From positions 668,322 to 732,321 of the forward strand of contig MNCI01022074.1 in NCBI GenBank assembly GCA_015680685.1: DNA of 64,000 nt, in the 5' to 3' direction. Within the stretch, counting starts at the first letter, position 1; the number at the start of each line of letters is the position of its first letter. The position numbers were made by a program, and so were the translations under genes. Below the pieces are notes generated by a model. That model made no database searches, was not told the DNA's origin, and was given only the letters and a program-made list of their open reading frames with translations. The stretch comes from Gnetum montanum (lineage: Eukaryota; Streptophyta; Gnetopsida; Gnetales; Gnetaceae). Positions 21,841 through 32,499 of this stretch are shown piece by piece.

Positions 21841-22640
21841 CTTATGAGACTGCCAAACTATGACTACACTACTAAGACTGCATGTGCAAATGTTGAACAG
21901 ACCGCAATGTACCTAAAAATAGCGTAAAATAGCATAGTTTGATGACTATGCTTTGGGACTACACTATCCACTCCCTCAAGTGATGTCGAGCATAGGTACA
22001 ATTTGGGGGCAAATGGGGGGATGAAAAAGGGATAAAACTTGTTGATCTTGCTCTTTAAAGGAATGTTGGAGTTGAGATGTAGGCCAGTGTTAACTTTTGG
22101 AGGCTTTTGGATGTAGTTTTGCATGACTATGCTGACTACACTCTAGAGTGTAGCTCAAGGAGTTAGGAAAATTTTGCAAAATTGAGATTTAGTGCAGACT
22201 ATGCAGCTATGCTCTGGAGCATAGTCCTAGCAAGGAGAGCATAGTCCAAACACTTACAAAAAAAAATCCTAAAAAATTGATTTCCTCCTAAAAACTACAC
22301 TAACTATGCTATGGAGTGTAGTGCTAGAAGTTAGAAAATTTGCTGAACTATTTCTTCCATGCCAACCGTGCTTGGCAGCCTCTAGCTTAACACTCAGGAA
22401 AATTTACAAAATTGGTTATTCAAAGGCTAACTACACCAACTACACTCTAGAGTGTAGTCTTGGTAGGATGAGTGTAGTCAGGACACTTACAAAAATTTGT
22501 AGTTGCTATTGACACTTAGAAAAATCTTTGCAAATTTGGACTGTTAGTGTCAACTATGTTGACTATGCTCTAGAGTGTAGTCCCAACAGTGGGAGTGTAG
22601 TCTCAACACTTAGACAAAAGTTGTCAAGATTTGACACTTA
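21840..22640. repeat. Palindrome-rich repeats in element 3 leader
   Basis: At least five copies of a degenerate module contain the palindrome CTACACTCTAGAGTGTAG. They lie near 22135, 22208, 22308, 22443 and 22563, each followed after some bases by a second AGTGTAGTC or AGCATAGTCC and by ACACTTA. The copy near 22443 is a perfect 20-base palindrome, ACTACACTCTAGAGTGTAGT. The spacing varies from about 70 to 135 bases, so this is a degenerate cluster, not a strict tandem array. Confidence 0.75.
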
Positions 22641-23911
22641 GTCAAATCTGTAGTTGAGATATGGGAACCCAAATTTGATGGTGATTGAGTAGGAGTGGTG
22701 TAGCATGGCATGGTGTGAGGGTAGGTGTGGTGCATTTTTGGGTGTGGGTAGTGCTGTGCAGTGTGGTATCATGCACATAATTTTTATGAGTGCCCTTGGG
22801 CCTAGTCCAAGGGCTAGTCTCCTAAGTTGCGACCTTGCCGACGGCCTAGTCACAGCTTGTTGCAAGCTTGGCTATGGTCAAATATTTTTTTAAATGTTTA
22901 AATAAATTTAAAAAAATTGGGGCTTGAGTTTGAACCTGAGACCTCCTACTTGATTGATTTTTTTCATAAGAAATAGATTATCTTTTCAAAAGCCAAGGGG
23001 GGGGCGGGTGAATAAAAAGAAATTTTTTTAAGTATATATATATTTTTAAAGTGGGGGTTAGGGTTTAAACCTGCAACTATCCACTTTAAAAGTTTTCCTT
23101 AAAATTTTTATTTTATTTCATTCCACCTTGCCTCAACAATTGATGTGGTGGTTCAGCCAATGATAGGGTAAGGGTTTGATATGGGTAAATGGTGATTCTA
23201 GGTTGATTCTCGATCTTAAAATTTTGATCTTTTTTTGTTCAAATAATAATTTAATATTATTTTAATGCATGTATGACAAGAAACTTTAAACATCAATATC
23301 TCCCAAACTGTAAATTCAATTGAGACAAAATTTGTACCATTGGAATCATCTCAACAAGTACTATGCATTGGACATAGTCTTAGAGTTTAAAAATGAAGTT
23401 TATTTTTCAAAAATTGAAAACAACAGACTAATCTATTTTGTTGAACTGACATTTCTAGGTTGACCTATGGTAACTTGGAATCTTCTAAATTACTTGGATA
23501 GTAAATTTGAACAAAACAAGATCAATTCAGGTCATGGTTACTAAATTTTTGGAAATAAATTTAATAATGACCCTAATCAATTAATAATTATAGTATTAAG
23601 ATAGGTAAAAGTTACTTGGACCGGTGTATCATTGTCTTACCAACATCTCTTGCAATTCATGAATCTTGATGAGATGTGATCAATCTTCATCAGTTAATGA
23701 TATCTATCAAAGAATTATGTTGGTTTCTAGGATCTAGATGCTTGATCCATTATTTGTGAAGTCAATGGAAAGGTATCTTCTGACTTGCATCATAAATATA
23801 TGGTACATTCAATGATGCTCAATGGATTTCCATGTGTTGTGGCTTCAAGGTTTATCATGAAGTTCATGTTGTAGTTGGCCCATGGTTTTAAATGACCCTT
23901 GGGTTATGGTT
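22641..23911. other. Proximal leader of element 3, no gene
   Basis: Non-coding in all frames that I could follow. It includes a G run (22998-23006) and a short TA repeat near 23033-23043. Confidence 0.55.
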
Positions 23912-23912
23912 T

Positions 23913-23926
23913 GCTCTGATACCAAT
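23913..23926 (-). promoter_or_regulatory. Primer binding site of element 3 (initiator-Met tRNA type)
   Basis: The - strand reads ATTGGTATCAGAGC immediately after the LTR end. TGGTATCAGAGC is the standard complement of the 3' end of plant initiator-Met tRNA used by chromoviruses and many Copia elements. It is undamaged. Confidence 0.93.
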
Positions 23927-24525
23927 TGTGACATTCCATCCCTGGATGTCATGGAAAATATCAAATATACAATATATTAGACATTATGTGTATGAAGAAA
24001 ATATACCAAATGCAAAATATAAGTGATATTTAACATTATGTATACAGGAAACAATAAGAAAAATGCAAAAAGAAAAGAATGCTTTATTGATATAGAATAG
24101 TGTATCTATATCATGCTCTAAGAGTGTTCCTTGGGGTTTTCTTCCTTTGGCATCTATCCCTTAGAGGCAATCTAACACTGCTACCACGGTTAGGCCTATA
24201 ACCTAGCTAGAAGGGATGGCTAGCCCACTTCCTATCCCACTTCACCTAGCTTTCTATGGCTTGCCTATACTAGCTCTACTACCGCATGAGTTGCCTATAT
24301 TGGCTTAGCCATTCCATGCTGGTAGGACCTCTAACTCTGTGTATAAATGCCTTAGGCCAAACCCCCAAAGGTTACCTTAAGAGACGTGCCCATTATTATA
24401 ATGCACCCTTTCTGGTCTTAATCACAACTACACTTTCGAATCTTGGTAAGATAACAATAACACTTGTTATGAAGAAACACCATCTTCATTAGGTAGCAAC
24501 ATCATTTGGGAATGGGGATGTGACA
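23927..24525 (-). mobile_element. Element 3 5' LTR
   Basis: The + strand edges are TGTGACATTCC and GGGGATGTGACA (599 bp). It aligns with 2699-3303. The flanking ATAGA (24526-24530) matches 2694-2698. Confidence 0.92.
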
Positions 24526-25109
24526 ATAGAGAGACATTTTAATAAGCCTATAGATGTTCTATACGGTCGAGAAAAGTTTCAAGTTGGTAGTTCTGAGTTT
24601 GGAAACAACCAAAAAAGATGAGAATAAGATAGAAATAGTTGAGAATTTTCAAGTTGAGCATGAAGAAGGTTTTCCTAGGGTTTTTGTGTTGAATTTGATA
24701 AATATTATTTATGTTTTTATGTTTTTGGCATAGAGGTTGAGCACCTGAGAGTTGGTTATGTGAGATTGCATGAGTATGTATGCATTTCAATGGTCAATTA
24801 TGTGAGTTTGGCCATTGTAGCTCTAAGTGTCTATGTTGGATTGGACCTTAGTCCTATGTTTGTGGAAATGATCTAGTTATGCCTTACATTGAGGTCAATT
24901 GTTTTATAGAGCCTAATTCTTTGCAATGTCACTGAGTGTGTGAGTGATTTGTGATGTTTATGGGTTGTGGAACCATTATATTGTAATCATCTTTGAATTA
25001 AATGAAGTTAGCTAATTTTTCTTATTTCTGAGTAATTGAATTATCTTCATATATTCTAAATTTAGTATGTGTTTGAATGATTAAAGCAACATGGAGTGAT
25101 CCTGCTCCA
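24526..25109 (+). mobile_element. Element 4 5' LTR, second part
   Basis: It continues the LTR interrupted at 2698 and aligns with 39716-40305. It ends GCTCCA, against GCTTCA in the 3' LTR. Joined, the 5' LTR is about 890 bp against 872 bp for the 3' LTR. Confidence 0.9.
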
Positions 25110-25114
25110 ATGAT

Positions 25115-25126
25115 TGATATCAGGGC
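25115..25126 (+). promoter_or_regulatory. Primer binding site of element 4
   Basis: TGATATCAGGGC, six bases after the LTR, differs from the initiator-Met type TGGTATCAGAGC at two positions, both G/A changes. Confidence 0.75.
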
Positions 25127-25199
25127 ATTAGGTTGATTATTATTAGAATTTGATTGTGAAATTTTTGTCAATTTCAGGTGGCTCCTAAGAAGAAATAAG

Positions 25200-26330
25200 T
25201 TCAAGCCCTAAACAAAGACATGGAGAGCATGAAATTTGCCTTCCAAATGATGGTTGCATGATTGAATGAGATCAATGCTAAGGTAGATAGGAATGCAGGT
25301 CCCAACCATATTTAGATCCATGGTGATGATGAGAATTCATGTTTGAATGGTGACAAAGAAGACTCTTAGCCTGATGAAGGAAGATTGGATGAGAAAAAGA
25401 ACATTTCAACTATGGGAGTGTAGGAACCCATTAGCCTAAGATTCTAGTGGAAGGAAATTCAAATCCTCATGTCAAAGTTCCATGCTTTTCATCATTAACA
25501 TCTACTTCTTCTCATGGCAAGCTTGATGATGAAGATGAAATAAGGCTTTCTACAACATTTAGAAATGCTACTAGACTTCCATACATGGAATTGAAGGCTT
25601 TTAATGGTGTAGATGATACTAATACTTTTGTAAGTTGAATAAAAGTACTTGATAAATATTTTGAGTAGGAAGAGGTACCAAATCAATTGAGGGTATTGAT
25701 TGTTGAATCTAGATTAGAAGGTATGATTTCTACTTAGTGCAAAGATTGAAATGGGTAACCTAGCAAGGATTGAAATTTGATGAAATATATGTTGAGAAGA
25801 AAATTAAAACAATTTTGGTAGAGATAAGAGATGATCATGAAGTTGAAATTCCTTAGGTAGGATGACAAAGATGTCAAAGAGTTTTATATCAAATTTTGTA
25901 AACTATTCCATCAAGCTAAGGTAAACTAGAAGAAGTATGAATAAGCTTCAATCTTTCTTGGAGGTCCTAAAATGAGCCATAAACTCTTGATGAGGCTAAT
26001 GATTTGGTACTTATGTTAAAAAAGAAACTCAATGAATTTGGGAATAGGAGCAAATAATCTTGAAAAGGAAAGAATAAGTGATTCACATTAGGAAAGACAT
26101 CCAAGTCAAAATCTCAAGACAAAGATGACAGTAATGACAAGAAGCAAGAGAAGGATGATAAGAATGATAAAGCCAAGAAGGGTCAAGACAAAGGAGTCAA
26201 GGGTCAAGGAAACAACTTATTTAAGATTCAGTGCTTCAAATGTGAATAATGGGAACACAAGCAATGAGAATGTCCATTTATCAAGGTAGTTAAAGGTAAG
26301 GATGTGTACACCATGGAATTAGAGGAGATA
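25200..26330 (+). pseudogene. Gag of element 4
   Basis: The frame carries RLPYMELKAFNGVDDTNTFVS (landmark of the gag domain start in Reina-like elements), then YFE, EEVPNQLRVLIVESRLEGM and a basic linker rich in Lys and Asp (about 26090-26210). A CX2CX4HX4C zinc knuckle lies at 26232-26273 (Cys 26232, Cys 26241, His 26256, Cys 26271), with two internal stops. All metal ligands remain although the gene is dead. Confidence 0.82.
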
Positions 26331-26469
26331 TCAAACTAAAATCTTTAGAGAGGTAACCCTAATGCTCCTAAAATTAAGGAATTTTTGAATTTAATTCTTG
26401 TGCATTCATGGGAAATGTGAATAAAGAAGATTATCTATCAAGGAAATTTTATTTTAGATTAGAGCTAGA

Positions 26470-26766
26470 TGTTTGATTAGTGGGGAATGAATTAATATTT
26501 TGATTAATGGGGGAGCCAAAAAATATGTTATTTCCTCTAGTGTAGTTGTTAAATTGGATTTAGTAATGATTCCTTATCTTAGACCCTACAAGGTACATTG
26601 GTTATTAAGATACTTCTCTCAAGAGGTGAGAGAGAAATACCTATTAAACTTGAAAATTGGAAGTTATCATACTATTGGAAAATGTGATGTATTACTAGTT
26701 AATTGTATTGATGTAGTTCTTGGAAAGCCTTGGAATTTTAATAATCATACTCAATTTGATGAGTAA
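26470..26766 (+). pseudogene. Aspartic protease of element 4
   Basis: It begins at the strand with INGGAKKYVISSSVV, where the active-site Asp of the usual D(S/G)GA motif has become Asn. RPYKVHWL, LLNLKIGSYHTIGKCDVLL and VVLGKPWNF, the usual later landmarks, follow. The next sequence ends at the target site CCTAT of element 2. Confidence 0.85.
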
Positions 26767-26818
26767 AAAATGTGTGGAGTATAGCTAGACTTTATGGAAT
26801 CCATGAGTTGATTCCTAT

Positions 26819-27679
26819 TGATGAGTGGTTAGGTACCCCTACACTCAACCATACAAATACGAGCGTTCACACATGATCTAGTCGAACTCCACAAATGGAC
26901 TATTTGTGGTATCTAGATGGTTACACATTGATCAAAGTTCACTGTCTTCCCACCTGGACTAGTATTTACTTGGTCATGTATGGTTTAGTCCAAAGTGATG
27001 TGAATGATGTGGTCCTAAACTAGTTCTTACTCCTACAGACAATGGAAAATAAACTTGTTGTAAGCTAATAGGAAATGAGAAGCAATATCTAAACTAGCCT
27101 AGGTGCGATGAGCATTTGTCCTTAATCAACTGTATGCATCTTAGACCTCATGTACTACTTCTAGGATTACCAAGTGCACATTACTTAAGCACTCCTAAAT
27201 CTGCTACTAGGTTACAAAGTAGTTACACTTTAATGTTCATGATTAAGTTGTACTCATTCTACATTTAACAATAGGAATAGTAAATGATAGTAAATAAATA
27301 TTAACTAAGAAAATAAGAAATAAAAATAATAATGAAATAATTAAAAACTAAGTGAATGCTGCAATGATGGAGTAATCTTGATCTTTATTGTCAATCATGT
27401 GTGTGTCCAAGTACGTCACACTCGAATAAAGGTTCCATACAATTACAATCATCACACTGCGGGCATGCATTGGGGAAAGAATTGAAATGAATTGAAAATT
27501 GACAAAAAGACTCTACTCTAACACTATCTCCCCTTCCCTGTTCCTATGCGCCAAAATGTGTATTTATAGGCTTACACTGAATCATGATATCATGTATTTG
27601 ATATCGTTGCCCAGGCCTTGATATCGTGTACCCAATATTGAGAATTCGATAGCGAGGCTTGGCAAAACATAATTCATCA
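26819..27679 (-). mobile_element. Element 2 3' LTR
   Basis: The + strand edges are TGATGAGTGGTTAGG and AATTCATCA. The TATA box is TATAAATA on the - strand at 27561-27568, preceded by a cluster of GATATC-containing motifs (about 27585-27655). Confidence 0.94.
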
Positions 27680-27692
27680 TACCCCCATGACT
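27680..27692 (-). promoter_or_regulatory. Element 2 polypurine tract
   Basis: The - strand reads AGTCATGGGGGTA next to the LTR start, identical to the tract of element F. Confidence 0.88.
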
Positions 27693-27866
27693 GAATAACA
27701 ACTCATCCTTGAGTTAGACAAAATGAGAATGGGTTTGATTGATTACACAGTGGATAGGTATGGGATTATTTGACTAACTAGGAATTACTCATGCCATAGT
27801 GTGGAATTGAACAAAAAAAAATTGGGACACATACATAGAATTAACAAAAGATAAAATTTATTAGAC

Positions 27867-30598
27867 TCATGTCATTCTTGGTGGCAGTGGTTCCTCCATG
27901 GATCTCTTTCCCTTATCTTGTGCTCCAGGTTTTGGAAATTGATGTCTCTGAAGGAGTGCCTGGAGCTTTTCTTTGTCAGTTTGGGAATCTTGTGCTATCC
28001 ATGCTGATGCTCCAATGTTTGATGGAGTCAACACCTCCCAAAGACATGGCAATTGTGAAAACATCTAGTTGGCCTTGACATACCAACCTACAAATAGCCA
28101 TCGTTCCTCTTTATAGGCTCTAGCTTTGTCCTTGTATTCCTAGTAGTCCATGAGTCGTCGATCCAAGTCTGCTATGACATCCTTTTATCCTTGGTAGCTA
28201 GTCTTGACCATCTCTAATTTAGAATTTTCCACTTCTAATTTCTACAGTTTCTTCTTGTGCTCAGCAAATTCTATTTCATACTTCATGTAGGTGGTTGCTA
28301 CCTGCTTTTCCAATTATATTCTTGGATGTTCTGCTATTAACATGGCCAAGTTGGCATACTATAGGTTTGCCAACCCCATGTACTCTGTAAGGTCTTGTAT
28401 CTACAAGTCCCAAATTTTTAGTTCAGCTTGGTGGGTGAAGGAATAAATATCTAGTATGGTTTGTCAATTAGTATTTTGAGCACTAAGAGTGTTAATATTG
28501 GCTTTGGCCATATGGATTTTTTTCTATCACCTATTTGTACATCCCCACTTGATATTTGAAATGCTCTTTGAGCTTCTCATGTCACTTGACCTCGTTCTAC
28601 CACACACTTATTTCAATTGTCATCCTTTGATGGATCGGGCATACCTCCTTCATCGAGAGGGTTCTATTTTCTCTAGCCAAGAAATTCATGTCCTGGTTGA
28701 CCCTTATTAATTTTTCCTGCAATTGCTAAAAATTTTCTTCAAAAACATTCTTTTGTTTTTCCACTATAGTCAACCAAAGATTGACAGCAGCAAGCTATTT
28801 ATTTTCCTCTTGTAAGGCCTTGAGTGCTTTGGCATGTGCATATGTTTGAGCTTGTGCCTTGGAAGCATCCCAATTGAACTTTTCTTTTTCCTCTACAACT
28901 CTTTTGTTCTCTGCCAATAATTTATTTAGCTACTCTATCTGAAAGGACTCTAGCTAGTCTGCATGGATGAATTGGAATGGATCCTGCTGTGCATCTTGTA
29001 GGGTGAAAAGATTTTCTTAGAGTCTTTCTAACTCCTTCTCTGCATGCTTAGACCTAACCTCTGCCATGACCAGATTCCCTTTTGTGGAGATGAGATCTGA
29101 CTAAGTTGTTGTGACATGTTGAGGAATGTCAAACAAGGATGTCATTACTTGTCCTGTTTACAACAACCGATCTAGAACATCCTCATGCTCTGCAGGAGTC
29201 ATTGAGGGACCAACTAAAGTTTGAACATTGCATGCTCCTGTAAAATCTATTGGTGACACAACAAGGACATTGAATGATTCTTTTATGTGATCTGTGACTA
29301 CTTCTGTGGCTCTTGCTACATCTTGGTGTTGCATGACCACTACTGTGGTGCCTTCACTAGTTTCTAATTACACCTAAAAAGATGCAGCATTCCCAAGGAT
29401 CTGTTGTGACCAGTGTGATTCCCCTCCTTCTGTTTAGATAGATACCTCATCTTGTGCATGATCAATTAAGATCGTGGATCATACGACATCATTGATGACC
29501 CTGAAGAGATTGGCCTCATCACAACTTCCCCAATTGACCATCTTAGTGATGGCTTTGAGATGGCTCATCGACCATCGATAGTCCTACGGTGGCAGTGGTG
29601 GCTAGTCTTGCTGGCTTGTAATTTGTGTGTTGGGCCTTGCTTCCTATTCCTGCTTAGGCTTCAGTGTCTTACCAGCACTTTTCCTTGGGGCTGGTGGCTT
29701 TAGTAATTTAGCAATTGAAGAATTTTGGGCCTTTCTAGGTACATCATTGATGTACCCTAGAATTCCAGCATGTTAGCACAGCCTCCTAATAAGATAGGGA
29801 AAGGGCAATGTGAACTTCCCCATCTTATGTTCATCAAATCACCTTAAAATTTCTGTAAATTATAGATGGGGTAGGTTGGCATTAACCTTTCCCATCAAGA
29901 TGGCACTTCCTCTAGCCACATATGTGGAAATTCTATTTAAACCTTTTGTGGGGAATATGTGATATGTGCTAATTTTGAAGTAGATTCTCTCTTCAAGTGT
30001 AAGCTCTCCATATGCTTTATCTTCCTTGTCGTACACCCTTTTCAGCCATATCATTTGCGCATTAGCATCGAAATGAGTGGAAAAGTGAGTAACTTTGGGC
30101 CTTGTGTTCGGAAGATTCAACACCTTTGAAATGGCTTTGGCAGAGAAATCAATAGAAACACCACCTATATCAATGGTGGTGCCTTCTTCTTTATTATGCC
30201 AAAATTGGTATGTCTCTTCCAAGTACCAATCACCACTTTCAGAGAGAATAGGCCATAGTGGGGACCCTTTAAGTTGGTCTGTAACTACTTTTAGAGAAAA
30301 CTCAGTGAAAGGTCCAAGGTTGAATTCCACAATCACAGCTACTAATGTGGACCTTTCATGAATTGCCTGAACACATTCTGGAGACAACGTCAGGTGTTGT
30401 CCCTATTCAAGTACTCCACTATCTCCTCCCTTAGCATGTCCCAATTGCATAGTAACAGGAGGTACCTGATGGATGCTGAATGATTGTGCCTCCTATTCTC
30501 TACGTTCCTTGAGAGACACCTGGCCTCTATCTCTCCTTTGCTATTTGGATGCAGCTTGAGAGGGTACTCCTTGCTATCCTCTTTTAGGGGCCATCTGC
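27867..30598 (-). pseudogene. 3' ORF of element 2
   Basis: The likely start is ATG 30598 (MAPKR, then a stop), placed directly after GATTGCAG as in element 1. The globular domain is best preserved at 30387-29860 (EFNLGPFTEFSL, SPLWPILSESGDWYLEETYQF, FSAKAISKVLNLPNTRP, LEERIYFKISTYHIFP), followed after stops by FTLPFPYLIRRLC. From about 29100 to 28100 lies a Lys/Glu-rich likely coiled coil. The C-terminal motif is LPCLWEVLTPSNIGASAW near 28060-28005. Stops and frame changes are frequent. It is the same gene as at 6880-9811. Confidence 0.75.
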
Positions 30599-30945
30599 AA
30601 TCACATGAAACCATCTATTAGTAAGGCTATTTATAGAATTTGATTTATACCTTACTTCCTACCTTAATAGATTCATTTCTTACTTCGTGTGATTTAGAGA
30701 TTTTCACAAAAATTTTCCTAAATTTTTTGATATTGGGCCCCATTTTGATTAGGTGATTCCAAAAAAAATAAAAAATTCATGGTTTGGGTAAAGAGATAAA
30801 ATTAATTTGGCAACCTTTTCTAATTAATTTTATCAAATTTAATTATATTGACAACCTTATGATATCCTTCAGGCAATGATAAATTTTGAAAAAACTACGC
30901 ATAATTTGGAACGTACCCTTTCCCCACGACTAAGTTAAACACTCC
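30599..30945 (-). other. Candidate leader intron before the 3' ORF of element 2
   Basis: The 3' end reads CTAAT, then TTTCATGTGATTGCAG, then ATGGC on the - strand. Near 30945 the - strand has CTGGAG followed by TGTTTA, aligned with CTGGAG/GTATGC of element 1, so the donor is weakened. Inferred by comparison of the two elements. Confidence 0.4.
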
Positions 30946-31117
30946 AGGTTTAAGTAGGTTCAATTGGAATGAGAATCAGAGTGTTAATGAGCAAGTTATG
31001 GATGTTTGAATGGTGGGTGTGCAAGCTTGACAATGCATGAAAGAAAATTTCAACAATTCCCCTCACATGAACAGTGAAGAATGATGTTGACATGTGCAAG
31101 GGGGTCCATATATATAG

Positions 31118-31205
31118 TATTTATAGGCACGATATCATGTACCCAATAATGCGAACCCAATATCATGTCAGACTCGATATCGGGTACTTAATATCGTGGC
31201 CCTTC
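31118..31205 (-). promoter_or_regulatory. Internal promoter candidate of element 2
   Basis: TATAAATA on the - strand at 31118-31125, with GATATCGTGCC just upstream and four more RATATYR words to 31200. The LTR of this element has the same GATATC cluster before its TATAAATA. Element 1, whose LTR uses other motifs, has those other motifs at this place. Confidence 0.6.
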
Positions 31206-31209
31206 TAAA

Positions 31210-32280
31210 ATAGGGTACTTGAAAAAAATTGATAAATTTTCAAATTTCCAAGGCCAAAAATGAAGGATTTAAGGTTGAGTTGAAAGATATAGGGTAACTT
31301 GTAAAGAGACCTAAAGGCACCAAGAGTGTAATGAGGTGGAATGTAACAATGAAATTCATGAATAGAATGAGGAAAAAGGACATGTAGTGATGCATAGGAA
31401 CTTTTGAATTAGAATGATGATAAAGGAAAAATTAATTGTAGTGATGCAATACTTGGAGGGTATAAGATGATGTGGTGATGTGCAAAGAGTACAAATTACA
31501 AGAGTTATGCAAGTGTGTCCTCCCCCAAAGTAGGTTCCTACCTATCATGCCCTTATGTAATCACACCTGAAAATGTCCATAGGTACTAAAAGGGTTAAAT
31601 GTAATCCACACTAGTTTCACAGCAAAACACACATATGTAGATACCACCATGATGAGGTAAGAGTTCTATGCCACACAAGACACAAGTTAGAAATACTTAG
31701 AGAGTGAGGTGGAACGAATGGTAGAAGGGATTATAGAGATCAGGATGTGAGGTACAATGAATCCATAGTGTAGGATGAGATTAATGTGTCATTAGCCCAT
31801 TTCTCTAAGATCAAGACCAAGTCCATTCTTCTGATTAGTGACATTACATTGTTTCATCCAATGATGGACAACCATAAGAGCACTATGACAGCAAGGTGTA
31901 CGATCACTTGGCATTTTGTCCAAGGGAGGAGTGATTTGGAATTTCTCTATCGCACATTTTTTTCTTGATATTTTCTTTGTGTTTTCCTCTCATTTTTTTT
32001 CTTTTCTTTTTCTAGCTACTTTGGCACTTTGTTTTTCCCAATAGTGAATAGGAGAAGCCACCAACCTTTAGGCATGGATGCATGTATTTCCAGTGGGACC
32101 CTCAAAATAGCAGTGAGTTTCTTTATGGAGTGCCTTCATTACTCTTAATCCCATTTTTCATTAGATCTACAAGGATCTTAGTACAACTAGGCTGCATGAT
32201 AGCACCTATAAATATCACCAAAAGAATCCAAAAATCCCCTTGATGTCACACCTTGGCCATTCCTGCTTAGTCCATCATTC
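31210..32280 (-). other. Spacer of element 2
   Basis: Homologous in part to the element 1 spacer (TATGCAAGTGTGTCCTCCCC near 31510). No coding trace. Confidence 0.6.
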
Positions 32281-32284
32281 TTTG

Positions 32285-32438
32285 CTCTGAGCATAATGAG
32301 CACAAAGTTACTTTATGTTTTTATGATGACAAGAATATCATCATACCTAGGGTAGAGCCTCTTATTAATAGAATGGATGGATGGATGTNCTCTGAGCATA
32401 ATGAGCACAAAGTTACTTTATGTTTTTATGATGACAAG
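32285..32438. other. Exact 49-bp duplication bounded by single Ns (assembly join)
   Basis: Bases 32285-32333 are repeated without change at 32390-32438, and single N characters stand at 32389 and 32439. A perfect duplication with Ns at both ends, in a sequence where true repeats are diverged, is typical of an unmerged contig overlap or patched gap. Confidence 0.85.
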
Positions 32439-32499
32439 NAAGTCACATGAGTATTTTATTTTCCAATGAGATTACCCTCAAAAAGATAAAACAACAATT

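Larger units (their letters stand above)
2699..24525 (-). mobile_element. Element 3: LTR element without gag/pol carrying a CCR4-like gene
   Basis: The LTRs (2699-3303 and 23927-24525) begin TGTCACATCC on the - strand and share most of their sequence. Perfect target duplications ATAGA lie at 2694-2698 and 24526-24530. The primer site TTGGTATCAGAGC (initiator-Met tRNA type) abuts the 5' LTR and a G-rich polypurine tract abuts the 3' LTR, so this is a genuine retrotransposon. Excluding element 1 it is about 8.5 kb with about 7.3 kb internal sequence. I found no gag, protease, RT or integrase motif in it. It holds a CCR4-type pseudogene, about five 340-bp tandem units, a 22-bp minisatellite and a palindrome-rich leader. 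It must have been moved by proteins of another element, plausibly a chromovirus with the same primer type. Confidence 0.85.

Noticed and set aside
22900-23090. tRNA B-box-like words (AGTTTGAACCTG, GGGTTTAAACCTG)
   Set aside because: No A box at the right distance and no flanking target duplications; not enough for a tRNA or SINE.
32320-32390. Possible Copia-type RT core (YDDILV on the - strand)
   Set aside because: Only a few residues, no supporting frame on either side, and the region is compromised by the assembly join.
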